Shown here: piece after piece, positions 33,812-43,483 of the stretch
How positions within the stretch are numbered: the stretch's first letter is position 1
How the letters are laid out: each line of letters opens with the position of its first letter
Origin: Neobacillus sp. PS3-40
GTDB taxonomy: Bacteria > Bacillota > Bacilli > Bacillales > Cytobacillaceae
Length of the DNA stretch: 64,000 nucleotides
NCBI RefSeq assembly: GCF_030915485.1
Contig: NZ_CP133266.1
Span: forward strand, 1,116,001-1,180,000
Direction of reading: 5' to 3'
Notes under the pieces: model-generated
The model's input: only the letters and a program-made list of their open reading frames with translations
Databases searched by the model: none
Told to the model about the DNA's origin: nothing
Program-made: the position numbers and the translations under genes

Positions 33812-34618
33812 TTATAAGTTTTCAATTTTTTCTATATCTTCTACAGATAATTCGAAATCGAAAAGATCTAAATTAGATGCTTGATTTTCACGGTTGTGAG
33901 ATTTAGGAATAACGATCACACCGCGTTGGATTTGGTATTTTAATAAGACTTGTGCACCAGATTTTTCATAGGCTTTACCGATTTCATCCAAAACTTCTTT
34001 TTGATGGGCTTCAGCTTTCATAGGTCCCCACGCAACAGGTGTAATACCCTCGTCTTTTAATACGGCAAGGAGATCTTTATTAGGTTCTTTTAAGTTAACT
34101 TGTATTTGGTTAACAGCTGGCTTCACTTTAGCAAATTCTTTCAATTCATCTAGATGATTTTTTCCAAAGTTTGAAACGCCGATTGCTTTTAGTTTGCCCG
34201 CTTCGTAATATTCTTCAAAGACTTCCCAAGTGTTTTTAAGTTGTACTTTGTCTTCGATAGGGAAGTGAATAAGAAGCAGGTCGAGATAGTCTGTTTGGAA
34301 GTTTTTTAGACTGTTATCGATAGCTGCTCGAGTAGCTTCCTTTGAAGAAGTATATTCTTCGCTGCCTGGTACTTTTGTCGTAATGAATAACTCTTCTCGA
34401 GGCACTGTGCTTTCTGCTAAAACTCTTCCGACAAGTTCTTCGTTTCGATAAATGATGGCAGCGTCTATTGAACGGTAACCCAACTCAAGTGCTGATACGA
34501 GTTCAGGAATTTCATTTGTTAACGCCCCATTATACTCGTTATTTTCTTTTCCATAAGTATTTGTACCTGTCCCTACAATTGGCATTTTTAACCCATTATT
34601 AAGTGTTATGTATTCCAT
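33812..34618 (-). CDS. aldo/keto reductase
   Basis: About 268 residues from the ATG at 34618 (GGGAG upstream; an in-frame GTG lies four codons earlier). TIM-barrel NADPH-dependent oxidoreductase. The catalytic tetrad is visible: D in SIDAAIIYRNEE, Y in the same segment, K in ITTKVPG and H in LLLIHFP. The C-terminal cofactor motif is VIVIPKSHNREN. Reduces aldehydes or ketones; substrate unknown. It is the only clear metabolic enzyme of the array. Confidence 0.9.
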   Translation of the reverse strand: MEYITLNNGLKMPIVGTGTNTYGKENNEYNGALTNEIPELVSALELGYRSIDAAIIYRNEELVGRVLAESTVPREELFITTKVPGSEEYTSSKEATRAAIDNSLKNFQTDYLDLLLIHFPIEDKVQLKNTWEVFEEYYEAGKLKAIGVSNFGKNHLDELKEFAKVKPAVNQIQVNLKEPNKDLLAVLKDEGITPVAWGPMKAEAHQKEVLDEIGKAYEKSGAQVLLKYQIQRGVIVIPKSHNRENQASNLDLFDFELSVEDIEKIENL

Positions 34619-34707
34619 ATTTTTAAGCACTCCCTCTGTATACTCTAATTCCTTTACTTACGAAGTACATCATAACAAATTAAAGAACTCTCAAAATGCA
34701 ATATGAA

Positions 34708-34755
34708 GGAAGGCATTAACCCTATTTAGATCAACGCCCCTGATAGTTTAATAAG
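34708..34755 (-). repeat. array unit 24, second core site
   Basis: Hairpin GGCATTAAC paired imperfectly with GATCAACGCC, then GCCCCTGATAGTTTAATAAG. Confidence 0.6.
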
Positions 34756-34767
34756 AACTGAAATTCC

Positions 34768-35223
34768 TCAATCTAAATAAGGTGAATTGTAAGTCTCTAC
34801 AAACAGGCCACTTTTTTCGACTTTCATTCTGGCTTTAGGGCAATCCTTATATGCTCCAATATACATATAATAATCGTAACCGAAATGAACGAATAATTTA
34901 CTATGGAAAGTCAATTTACACCAGATAACTTCTCGCAAGGTTAGCGTTGCTACTTTTTTTATTTCTTCAAGGTTTAGTTCTTGTTTAATATTTTTTAGAA
35001 CATCCCTTTTACCCTCAAAATCACTAATATACGCCTTTTTTAATCCCAATTCCTCCATAAAAGAAATAATCGCATCTATATATTTTTGTTCAGTTTCTAG
35101 GTATTCATATTTATCAACCTTCGAACCTATCTCTGAAAATGAAGTCCATTCCTTATCGTCTATATAGCTGCCATCTTCATTTCTGTGTAACGGATTATAT
35201 TTTGTAATCCTCCAAGAGTACAT
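34768..35223 (-). CDS. 151-residue hypothetical protein
   Basis: The ATG at 35223 has GGGGGC 8 bases upstream and is chosen over the frame start at 35259. Soluble, with the motif SWRITKYNPLHRNEDGSYID at the N-terminus and HFGYDYYMYIGA near the C-terminus. Family not recognised. Single-gene cassette. Confidence 0.65.
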   Translation of the reverse strand: MYSWRITKYNPLHRNEDGSYIDDKEWTSFSEIGSKVDKYEYLETEQKYIDAIISFMEELGLKKAYISDFEGKRDVLKNIKQELNLEEIKKVATLTLREVIWCKLTFHSKLFVHFGYDYYMYIGAYKDCPKARMKVEKSGLFVETYNSPYLD

Positions 35224-35246
35224 AAATTGAGCCCCCAATATAAAAA

Positions 35247-35336
35247 TTCCTTCTTTCACTATCCTGAATCTATAGTTGAATAAAAATAGCCGCCAAAACT
35301 GGCAGCCGGAACTTCAACTCTTGCCCCCGTTACTGC
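35247..35336 (-). repeat. array unit 25
   Basis: Core 1 TTTCACTATCCTGAATCTA then TAGTTGAATAAAAA; hairpin GCCGCCAAAACTGGCAGC; core 2 TTCAACTCTTGCCCCCGTTA. Same interior family as units 7, 11 and 30. Confidence 0.85.
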
Positions 35337-35357
35337 AAAAAGAGTTTGTCACTTCAC

Positions 35358-35579
35358 TTATTTTATTTTTCTTTTTGACCAAATATTATAAATCACTCCA
35401 GCTATTCCTGGAAGTATTATGATTAGATATTTTTTATCTTGAGGTAGAATATAAAAAAGAATAATTGAAATAAAGACTGTTGGGATATATACTACTAAAT
35501 ATTTTTTATTCAGAGGAAAACACCACCAATTATTATCAATAAATTTTTCAATCACATATTTTTCAATCCAATTATACAA
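35358..35579 (-). CDS. small membrane protein
   Basis: About 73 residues from the TTG at 35579 (GGGTGGGG upstream; the frame is open to 35603). Two membrane helices (about 28-44 and 50-66) and a basic end. Start uncertain, function unknown. Confidence 0.55.
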   Translation of the reverse strand: MYNWIEKYVIEKFIDNNWWCFPLNKKYLVVYIPTVFISIILFYILPQDKKYLIIILPGIAGVIYNIWSKRKIK

Positions 35580-35657
35580 TCTTGGTAGTTCCCCACCCAG
35601 CAATTCTTTTAATTATTATACCATTCATTTCCATTATTAGGGTTTGGAATTTAAAAG

Positions 35658-35708
35658 TCTTATTAAACCGACCTTTACTTGCATAAAAAAAGACTTCACT
35701 CCTTATTG
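35658..35708 (-). repeat. array unit 26, left part (interrupted by intron copy 3)
   Basis: Core 1 TTATTAAACCGACCTTTACT, hairpin strand GACTTCACT, then TTATTG, where the intron begins. Confidence 0.75.
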
Positions 35709-36626
35709 ATACAGATAGGTAAGGGTTTGAAGTTATCGCTCCCTTTTCCCCCCGTCCACACCGTAAGTGCGACTTTCACCGCATACGGCGTTCTAACTAA
35801 TCCAATTCGATTTGACCATTAACACTTTTGAGCATTGCTATGCTCACTGTGTCTCATTTCTTCCGTTTCAATAAGTCGGTGACTCCCTTGGGAGTTGAAC
35901 CTCTTTTAGTCTTACGAGAACCTTATTAACCGATAAAGAATTGCCTTGCATGATTAAATGAATCTTCATTAGTCTAGTGGCTATCCCTCCATGTTGATTA
36001 GACACTTCAACGGTACTGTGCCACCACTTTCACTGATACGAAGATAAGTTATACAGTAGTTATTTTCGCTAGTGTTTTCCTTATCAACGCTTCTTTGGAA
36101 ATAAGCCCTCCACGTTATCAGCTTACAATGTTGAATTATATCTATTATAGAAAGAACTTAGGTGCTTCCTCTAAGCCTGTTAGCTGTTCATATGCCTATA
36201 ACATATCATGGATTTTCATATTACTTATTCTTACTCATCCACTGCTAACCTCACATTTGGTGATATACACATTTCTATGTATCGTGCGTGTAGACCTGTA
36301 CATTCGGAAGTTCGTCGGCAACCCCTTTTTTTGTAGGGCTTAATGCATTCTCACCATATTCATTCAACTCAAGCATCATGATTTACACCACCCCCGCGGG
36401 TAGGCTTTCGTCAGCCGAACTGGTACGGTAAATTCTCACGCCTTTTCGCCGAGCTTATAACATTATCATTCTTACTAAATCTAATGCTATTCGACTAAGA
36501 GAGAGCCCTTCAAGACGTTACTCTATCATTTGACTCTTCGATATAACCCTTCAATCCCAATGGAACTGTCTAGCCTTTACCTGAGAGATGTGGACATCCT
36601 CAATTTAAACTAGAAACATTTCGTAC
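35709..36626 (-). mobile_element. group II intron copy 3, ORF-less
   Basis: 918 bp. Domain V (CGCCGTATGCGGTGAAAGTC, 35754-35796), domain VI and the 3' end are nearly identical to copy 2. The 5' part differs and no reverse transcriptase is present. Removing it restores TTATTG to AAGTAAAGCACCCCGTTAG, the left arm of core 2 of unit 26. The 5' end GTACG at 36626 deviates from GUGYG. Confidence 0.75.
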
Positions 36627-36653
36627 AAGTAAAGCACCCCGTTAGCTCAATAA
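36627..36653 (-). repeat. array unit 26, right part
   Basis: AAGTAAAGCACCCCGTTAGC with the arm TCAATAA. The TAA stop of the gene at 36642 is inside the core. Confidence 0.8.
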
Positions 36654-36926
36654 ACCTCCCAAAAATATAACGATGGTCAGAAACGTTGATAATCCCAAAG
36701 TAATAATTACCGTAGCTATGCTCCTTGCCATCCCTTTCCAATCTTGAATACCTGAAAAACCTAATACTCCTAAAACTAAAGTTATCAATGTAATATATAA
36801 GACCAGATTTAAAGGGTGAGTACCCATAATAGAATAATCAATTGGACCTGAAAAAGTAACTATAACAAATAATAAAATACAAATTAGTGAAGAGATAAAT
36901 GACCAAATGTTTATCTTTTTCTTCAT
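36642..36926 (-). CDS. 94-residue membrane protein
   Basis: The ATG at 36926 follows AAGGAG. Three hydrophobic segments (about 8-25, 38-56, 66-92). The last codons GGLLS and the TAA stop are shared with core 2 of unit 26. Unknown function. Confidence 0.65.
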   Translation of the reverse strand: MKKKINIWSFISSLICILLFVIVTFSGPIDYSIMGTHPLNLVLYITLITLVLGVLGFSGIQDWKGMARSIATVIITLGLSTFLTIVIFLGGLLS

Positions 36927-37058
36927 TTGAGAACTCCTTTTTTCTTTCATTTTAAAATGTAATTTAATTCCATCATCCTGAGACTTTAGTTTAAGAAGGG
37001 AAATGGAATGGATGGTAAAGTAATTAGTTGACCATTTTTATTACAAATTCAAACACCG

Positions 37059-37144
37059 TTTGTACTAAACTGAGACGTTACTTGAATAAGAAAAAAGGCT
37101 TTACCTTTATTGATGTAAAGCTATCCGTTAATTGAATAAGAAAA
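37059..37144 (-). repeat. array unit 27
   Basis: Core 1 GTACTAAACTGAGACGTTAC with the arm TTGAATAAGAA; hairpin GGCTTTAC / GTAAAGC; core 2 TATCCGTTAATTGAATAAG. Confidence 0.85.
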
Positions 37145-37166
37145 TGAAATTCATTCATTGCTTTGG

Positions 37167-37364
37167 CTACTTTACCTTTTTTAAAATAAAAAGCTCTCTT
37201 ATAAATGTACCTACACCTGTTGAACAGCCTATAACTACAAGTAACGATACACCTCTAACAAATATGAATGGAGAAAAAACAACTTGTAAACTTCCTAATA
37301 TAACTAAAATTCCAAACAAAACACACCCCATTATTAACTGCTGTTTAATCTTTTTTTCTTTCAT
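37167..37364 (-). CDS. 65-residue membrane protein
   Basis: The ATG at 37364 follows AAGGAG. Two hydrophobic helices (about 9-27 and 32-55) and a basic tail. Unknown function. Confidence 0.6.
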   Translation of the reverse strand: MKEKKIKQQLIMGCVLFGILVILGSLQVVFSPFIFVRGVSLLVVIGCSTGVGTFIRELFILKKVK

Positions 37365-37380
37365 CTTTTCTCCTTCCCCC

Positions 37381-37457
37381 TTATCAGACAATCCTGTACC
37401 GTTAGTACAATAAATTCAATAAAAAAGACGTTAATCCTTCTTGTATTAACGCCCCCA
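37381..37457 (-). repeat. array unit 28
   Basis: Core 1 AATCCTGTACCGTTAGTAC; hairpin GACGTTAAT / ATTAACGCC; core 2 is cut short after GCCCCC. Confidence 0.65.
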
Positions 37458-37569
37458 GCCATACATGAATCAGAGCTTCACCACAGAAAATGTAAGAAAT
37501 ATTACGTTCTTACATGGTAGTTGAAGTAATACAATGCTCTTAAATAGCTAATTTCTACACTACTTATTA

Positions 37570-37927
37570 TTATTTAAGGCTTTCTTTTTGCCTTTTTGCT
37601 ATTTCACTTGGTGTCATATTTAAAAAAGCTTAAAAATTATTAATATCTTTATTTTCTTCAATTTTATATCCATTTTCATTATTAGGTTACACAAATGATA
37701 CCCATCCAGAGTGAGTAGTGCCAGGACCAGGATTGATCCCTGTACGCGAAGGCTGTACAACGCCGGCATTTTATTTGGCGAATTCAATTGCTTCCCCAGG
37801 ATTAAGTCTAATTCGTGTAGAATTTTGGCGTGCCAATAAGATGCCCAGCCTTCGTTCTGCTAATGATTTTCCTAATATGTGTTTCAGCCAATGTTCAAAG
37901 TACCCAAGAACCAGCGAGTTAATCTCT
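37570..37927 (-). pseudogene. decayed gene of unknown family
   Basis: One minus-strand frame stays protein-like for about 115 codons (LAERRLGILLARQNSTRIRL, NAGVVQPSRTGINPGPGTTH, MTPSEIAKRQKESLK) but is cut by three in-frame TAA codons, and another lies just before it. No family recognised. Confidence 0.5.
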
Positions 37928-38099
37928 TATAATTTTACATTTTTCTACAAAGGAACTCGTTTCCTAATTTTGTATGTGCTAAAATTATTTGATAGAACTT
38001 GTTCAACAAATATACACTTTGATATTTTTTGTAAATTTCTCCAATAAAAATGATTTAGTTAACTTTTTTTTAATGTGTTATTAACCAGGAGGAAATAAA

Positions 38100-41000
38100 A
38101 TGGAACAACACCTGTCGAAATCTTTTCTAAAAGAGCTTTGTTCCTATTATATGGAGTTTTTAGAGAGCGATTTTAAAGCATCGAGGATTCCATCAAGAAG
38201 GATAAAATCAGAAGATCAAAATATCCCGCTTTGGCATTATTCAGATTATCCCTTAGTCATTTCCACCCTACAAAATGGTGACTTGCCAGACATTCCCTAT
38301 GATCGGTACGCAACCTTTCTAACAGAAAGAGAAATCCGTGCAATCCAAAAAAGCTCCGATAATACAAGGGAGATTCTTTCCTCCTATGGGATTGAAGAAG
38401 AAAAAATCCAAAAAGTCGAGAGAAAAAGGGAAGAAGAGGATTTTAAGGATTGGCTCGGCTCCTATCCAATTCGGAACTTTTACAGCGAATTTCTATCCCT
38501 AGTCCGGGACAAAGAACTGGAAGATGGCTTAGAAATCTACCTGTATATCGGAAGGATTTCATACAAGGATCAATCGTTCCCTCTTTTTTATGGAAAAGTC
38601 GAAGTGAAGCAGGAAGATCGTGCCTTTCATCTCTCGCTTGTTGGCGATGAACTGTTTTTCAACAAAAAAGCAGTAGCATACGTTATCGACCGGTACCGAA
38701 AGGAAACAGGAACAGGTGTCATGCCTCTACCGAACCGACATCTTGTCCTCGATCAAGGAATCGAGGGGACTATCCAAAAGATTGTTCATGACATAAGTGA
38801 TTACTTTGATTTGAACACGATCGATTTCTTCTCGAGGGAAAAAAGTATACCGAAAAAAGGAGATCGTCTTATTCACCTTTCCAATGACTGGATGTTCACT
38901 CTTTTTGACAAGTCTGATGAGAGTATTGTCAATGATTATGAGGAACTCCTTCTAATGTTAGATCAAGCTGAGTCTGAAGAAGAAATTCAGGAATTTTCGA
39001 AGCTCCTGACCTCTTTTTTATTTGAGAATCCCACCCCAATCGACAGCACTATATCGGAATCATATGAGGAGCTTCCCTTGTCGGCCAAGTTTTCCTATCA
39101 GCAACCAATCCCATTGAACGCGGAACAGCAGCAGCTCCTTTCTGCCCTTTCCCACCCAGAAGGTAAATATCTGGTCGTCGAGGGGCCGCCTGGAACTGGA
39201 AAAAGCCATACGATTACAGCGATCATTTTCGACTCTCTTTTAAAGGGAAAATCGGTCCTCATGGTAAGTGACAAGCAAGAAGCGTTGGATGTCGTTGAAA
39301 GCAAGATAAACGAGACTCTCGACAGCATGAAGCTTGATGATTTCGTCCAGAACCCAGTTCTTAGGCTCGGAAAACAAAACAACAATTTCCAGAAAATATT
39401 TAACCAGATGAACGTGAGTAAAATAAAGACGAGGCAACAGACGTTTAGGAAGAAAAAGACTGAAATGAACGAAAAATTGGTTTCTTTAAAGGAAAGAATA
39501 GAAACCAATATCGAAGAGGAAAGAAAACACGGGAAGGCATTGGATGGGGAATTGCTCGCAGTATATCTTGGGTATGAGGCAGTATATGAAGATCAGTGGA
39601 AGAATTGGATGTACCTTGGTAGTCCGGAAGCTGTGTACAATGATGCTTGTATTTTAAAATCTCAAAAAAGGATCTTAGAAGAACGCCTTGGACTTTCTCT
39701 CCCACGTGCATTAATTGAGTGGAAGAAGATATTTGGTGACACCCTTTCTTCGTTCAGGAGGCTTTCCTGCTACGCAGAAGAACAAAAAGTTTCCTTCCTT
39801 TTTGCAAATGACATCACGAAAGACAAGACAAAAGTAATTTTGGAAACCATTCGCTCATACGAAATACTCAAAAGACCGGTTATTGGCCATCTTTTTCAGG
39901 GGAAAAAGGTGAGGGATTTGGAAGAGAGCCTAGCTGCTCATTTTTACACTCATTCTCTCGATTTAAAAAAACAAGGAAATGATATTCGGAAGGAAGCTTT
40001 GTTTTACGATCTGTGTGAAAAGCTCGGAAATGAAACCGGTATCGATTTTTTCGAAGTGATCCGAAAAGGAGATTTGGATTCCATTCTGCAGGAACTAACA
40101 TCATCCTCGATTGAATTCAAAGTCATAAACGACCTTTCGATACTCGAAAGCCCTTATATGAAAGCCGAAAATATAGAAATCATGCAACTAGAACAGTATC
40201 TCTCTTATCAATTACTTATGACCGAGACTGGAAAAACGCTTCTTGACCATGATTTCATGGGGAACAGAAAAGAAATGGAGAATCTTCTTGTCTGTCAAAT
40301 GACGAATATCCTTGATGAACGAATGATTGGGTTTTTGGACCATCACCGAAAGGACGCTACACTCATCCGAACCCATATAAAAAAGAAAAAGCCGATACCA
40401 GAAGAACTCCTTCGTCCCTTGATAGAAGCCTTTCCTTGTTTGATTCTCGGAATCCGTGAAATAGGGGATTATCTTCCGTTCGCCCTCGGACTTTTTGACA
40501 TCGTCATTATCGATGAAGCGAGCCAGGTCTCGATCGCACAGGCCTTCCCAGCCATTCTCCGTGCGAAGCAAGTCGTCGTGCTCGGGGATCCAAAACAGTT
40601 CGGGAACGTAAAAAGTAGCCAGGCGGCAGGTGACGTCAACTCGGCATTGTTCAAACGGGTGAAAGACGTATTCTCACAATCGCAGGAAGGGGTACTCATC
40701 GAGGCGGTAGAACATTTCAACATCAAGAATTCGATTCTAGAGTTCATCAAATCGATGGCGAACTACCATACCATATTAAAAAAGCATTTCAGAGGTTATT
40801 CCGAACTCATCGGGTACTCGAACGGTGCCTTTTATGATGGATCGTTGCAGGTGATGAAGATCAGAGCAAAACCGGTAAGTGACGTCATTCAATTTCACAT
40901 CCTCGATAGTGAGAAACGAGATATCAGAAAGAACACGAACAGCGACGAGGTAACGTTCATCCTGAATGCGTTAAAAAGATTGAAGGATGAAGGATTTGAA

Positions 41001-41981
41001 GGAACCGTCGGCATCATAACGCCATTCCGGGAACAGCAAAAGTATCTGTCGGACCGTATTTCTGAAACCACAGATTCTTTTTACTACAAGCTGAATTTTC
41101 GCCTAAAAGTGATGACGTTCGACTCTTGCCAGGGGGAAGAACGGGACATTGTCTTTTATTCAATGGTCGAGCGGCGTGGGGAAGACAGCCTGAAATACAT
41201 TTTCCCGTTAAGCTTTACTGACAACGAAGACAACCTGAAGGCCCAAAGATTAAATGTAGGCTTCAGCCGGGTGAAAGAAAGAGCTGTATTTGTTCTTTCG
41301 AAGCCCGCTGGCGAAATTCGTGGGGAAGCCGGAAACGCCCTTAGGAAGTTCTCCACTTATATTGAAGGGAAGGATCACGAACAGTTGAGAAAGGAACTTG
41401 ACACGAAATCTCCCATGGAAGAGCATGTGCTCCACTGGATTACGGAGACACCGTTTTATCAAGAAAACCCCGAAGCCGTGGAGATTGTTCCACAGTTTGA
41501 GATTGGTGCCTATGTGAGACAGTTGGACCCATCTGTCGTCATCCCGTCCTACCGAGTCGACTTTCTCGTCCTGTGTGGAAGCAAGTGTGCCATCATCGAA
41601 TACGACGGCTATGAGTTCCATTTTAAAAATGGTGCGACAAAGGACAATTATGATAGCTTTTATACGGATAGTGACATCGAACGTCAAAGAACGATTGAAA
41701 GCTATGGTTACCGGTTCATTAGGCTCAACAAGTTCATCGCAAGAGAAAACCCGGTGGACCATTTGGATCGGGAGTTTAGGAGGCACTTCACATCCCTTCA
41801 TAAGGATAATATCTTTTTAACAGATGCCAGTAAGGTGTACCAAAAAATCGAAAAGAAAGAAATGAAAATGTGCGACAAATGTGGGGAAGTAAAAGAGCTT
41901 AGTTTCTTTTTCGATCAAAAACTAAAGACCAAGTACGGCAGGGTTTGCACTTCTTGCAAAAAAGCTAGAATTTCTGTTTAA
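38100..41981 (+). CDS. superfamily 1 helicase with C-terminal nuclease and zinc finger; possible defence protein
   Basis: 1293 residues. The N-terminal ~330 residues have no recognised domain. The helicase part has Walker A GPPGTGKSHT (about 360), Walker B IVIIDEASQ (about 800) and motifs GDPKQF, VGIITPFREQQ, FDSCQGEE and NVGFSRVKERA. A C-terminal DUF559/Vsr-like PD-(D/E)XK segment reads YRVDFLVLCGSKCAIIEYDG ... RQRTIESYGYRFIRL (about 1145-1220), and a four-Cys zinc finger ends the protein. Helicase-plus-Vsr-type proteins are known among phage-defence genes. The start follows AGGAGG. It is on the opposite strand to most cassettes and much larger than any other. Confidence 0.85.
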   Translation: MEQHLSKSFLKELCSYYMEFLESDFKASRIPSRRIKSEDQNIPLWHYSDYPLVISTLQNGDLPDIPYDRYATFLTEREIRAIQKSSDNTREILSSYGIEEEKIQKVERKREEEDFKDWLGSYPIRNFYSEFLSLVRDKELEDGLEIYLYIGRISYKDQSFPLFYGKVEVKQEDRAFHLSLVGDELFFNKKAVAYVIDRYRKETGTGVMPLPNRHLVLDQGIEGTIQKIVHDISDYFDLNTIDFFSREKSIPKKGDRLIHLSNDWMFTLFDKSDESIVNDYEELLLMLDQAESEEEIQEFSKLLTSFLFENPTPIDSTISESYEELPLSAKFSYQQPIPLNAEQQQLLSALSHPEGKYLVVEGPPGTGKSHTITAIIFDSLLKGKSVLMVSDKQEALDVVESKINETLDSMKLDDFVQNPVLRLGKQNNNFQKIFNQMNVSKIKTRQQTFRKKKTEMNEKLVSLKERIETNIEEERKHGKALDGELLAVYLGYEAVYEDQWKNWMYLGSPEAVYNDACILKSQKRILEERLGLSLPRALIEWKKIFGDTLSSFRRLSCYAEEQKVSFLFANDITKDKTKVILETIRSYEILKRPVIGHLFQGKKVRDLEESLAAHFYTHSLDLKKQGNDIRKEALFYDLCEKLGNETGIDFFEVIRKGDLDSILQELTSSSIEFKVINDLSILESPYMKAENIEIMQLEQYLSYQLLMTETGKTLLDHDFMGNRKEMENLLVCQMTNILDERMIGFLDHHRKDATLIRTHIKKKKPIPEELLRPLIEAFPCLILGIREIGDYLPFALGLFDIVIIDEASQVSIAQAFPAILRAKQVVVLGDPKQFGNVKSSQAAGDVNSALFKRVKDVFSQSQEGVLIEAVEHFNIKNSILEFIKSMANYHTILKKHFRGYSELIGYSNGAFYDGSLQVMKIRAKPVSDVIQFHILDSEKRDIRKNTNSDEVTFILNALKRLKDEGFEGTVGIITPFREQQKYLSDRISETTDSFYYKLNFRLKVMTFDSCQGEERDIVFYSMVERRGEDSLKYIFPLSFTDNEDNLKAQRLNVGFSRVKERAVFVLSKPAGEIRGEAGNALRKFSTYIEGKDHEQLRKELDTKSPMEEHVLHWITETPFYQENPEAVEIVPQFEIGAYVRQLDPSVVIPSYRVDFLVLCGSKCAIIEYDGYEFHFKNGATKDNYDSFYTDSDIERQRTIESYGYRFIRLNKFIARENPVDHLDREFRRHFTSLHKDNIFLTDASKVYQKIEKKEMKMCDKCGEVKELSFFFDQKLKTKYGRVCTSCKKARISV

Positions 41982-41985
41982 CAAT

Positions 41986-42015
41986 AAAGTGGTTAAGCAA
42001 ATGCTTGACCACTTT
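41986..42015 (+). terminator. terminator of the helicase gene
   Basis: AAAGTGGTTAAGC / GCTTGACCACTTT stem immediately after the stop codon. Confidence 0.8.
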
Positions 42016-42138
42016 ACTAATTTATTTATCATCCTACAACTATCTTTTCAAATTAATAAATAATACGTAGGACAGATATTATGATTTTTATACATAAAAA
42101 AAAGAACCCCTACTGAGATCCTTCCTTTTGTTGGTTTC

Positions 42139-42172
42139 TTCTTAATCTAAAGCCCCCGTTACTTTAAGAACA
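42139..42172 (-). repeat. array unit 29, second core site
   Basis: CTTCTTAATCTAAAG then CCCCCGTTACTTTAAG and AACATTTTTC. It lies between two plus-strand genes yet keeps the common orientation. Confidence 0.7.
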
Positions 42173-42349
42173 TTTTTCCCCCAAGTTTTATCTTCAATAT
42201 AAATTATTCCAAACAGAAGGGATTTTAGATTTTACTATTGAATAACATATATTATTATCAAAATGTTTGGAGGTTGCTGTTTTGTTACTTTACTTTTGAT
42301 ATATCATCAACCTATCAATGTTATTAAAACTAATTAGGAGATGATATTA

Positions 42350-42754
42350 ATGATCTATAAAAGTTGTATTGATGGCATCACTTCTGATATGTTAAACGGT
42401 TTTTTCGTTGGTTGGCTTAATCCTCCAAATCAACAAACTCATTTAAATCTTTTAAAGAATAGCAGTAAAGTAGTCTTTGCATTAGAGGAAAAGACTAACC
42501 AAGTGGTTGGATTTATTACTGCTGTTAGCGATGGTGTTCTATCTGCCTACATTCCTTTCCTTGAGGTTTTACCTCAGTATCAAAATAAAGGCATTGGCAA
42601 GGAATTAGTAAATCGGATGTTAAAACAACTTAAAGGGATTTATATGATTGATTTATGCTGTGATGATGATTTAGTCCCTTTCTATGAAAAATATGGAATG
42701 CTGAAATCAAATGGAATGCTGAAAAGAAATTATAAGAAGCAAACAGGAATTTAA
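42350..42754 (+). CDS. GNAT-family N-acetyltransferase
   Basis: About 134 residues from the ATG at 42350 (AGGAG upstream). Motif A is EVLPQYQNKGIGKELVNRML (about 82-101), and LVPFYEKYGM supplies the C-terminal strand. Third GNAT gene of the array, and one of the few on the plus strand. Substrate unknown. Confidence 0.8.
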   Translation: MIYKSCIDGITSDMLNGFFVGWLNPPNQQTHLNLLKNSSKVVFALEEKTNQVVGFITAVSDGVLSAYIPFLEVLPQYQNKGIGKELVNRMLKQLKGIYMIDLCCDDDLVPFYEKYGMLKSNGMLKRNYKKQTGI

Positions 42755-42769
42755 ATCCAATATAGGTAG

Positions 42770-42806
42770 AAACGCTTGGTCAAGATCAGTTTCAAGCGTT
42801 TTTACT
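42770..42806. terminator. shared terminator between convergent genes
   Basis: AAACGCTTG / CAAGCGTTT stem with a T-run, between stops at 42754 and 42813. Confidence 0.75.
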
Positions 42807-42812
42807 TTTAAT

Positions 42813-43346
42813 TTACTTTTGATTGTCAATAGTTTCAACATTCGTAAAAATTCTAGAGAAAACATCCTTGATGTTTGCATGATTGACTGTATTATTATAT
42901 AATCCGTATCCCCAATATTGACCTTTCTCACCAGATTGGTAATATTCCCAAGCGTATTCTTTTCCTGGTGAGTCAATTGACTGCTCATAATCAAACTTTT
43001 CATCAGTGAAAACCCCATAAGGTTTTTTTGAGTCGATAAAGAAAAACGGAATACCAGAAGTTTTGTAAATTTTAGTGTAAGGAGCTTTAGCCGCTTCAGA
43101 TAAATGTTTCTTCATAATAAAAACCGCATTATATTGGGAAGATAAATTTTCCTGACCTAAATCTTTTAAATCAAGATTTTTAAAAGTAATGTTTTTTTCA
43201 CGAATTTTCGGTGTTTTACCAACAATACCAATTGTCAAATTCTTTCCTTCGTATAAAGGGCTATCCTTTACTTCATTTTTGTCATTACTACACGCCGACA
43301 AAATAGATAAAACAAGCAATAAGAGCATTATGATTTTTTTCTTCAT
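42813..43346 (-). CDS. lipoprotein, paralogue of the gene at 13261
   Basis: The 177-residue protein has lipobox VLSILSAC (Cys about 19) and shares SPLYEGKNLTIGIVGKTPKI with the lipoprotein at 13261. Expected on the outer membrane face. Start after GGAGG-like GGAGCC. Here no array unit follows; the terminator is shared with the convergent GNAT gene. Confidence 0.75.
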   Translation of the reverse strand: MKKKIIMLLLLVLSILSACSNDKNEVKDSPLYEGKNLTIGIVGKTPKIREKNITFKNLDLKDLGQENLSSQYNAVFIMKKHLSEAAKAPYTKIYKTSGIPFFFIDSKKPYGVFTDEKFDYEQSIDSPGKEYAWEYYQSGEKGQYWGYGLYNNTVNHANIKDVFSRIFTNVETIDNQK

Positions 43347-43483
43347 TGGAGCCTCCCTGGTCTTAAAAAATTTATCTTTATATATTTATTCTAACATATA
43401 TTTCCAATATCAAGATATAAAATCCTCCCTTAAATAACCGAAAATTACAGCAATTAATTGACAACTTTAGTTCGGAATATTAA

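Noticed and set aside
36095-36343. Open frame of 82 codons on the plus strand
   Set aside because: It lies antisense within group II intron copy 3 and is an accident of ribozyme sequence.
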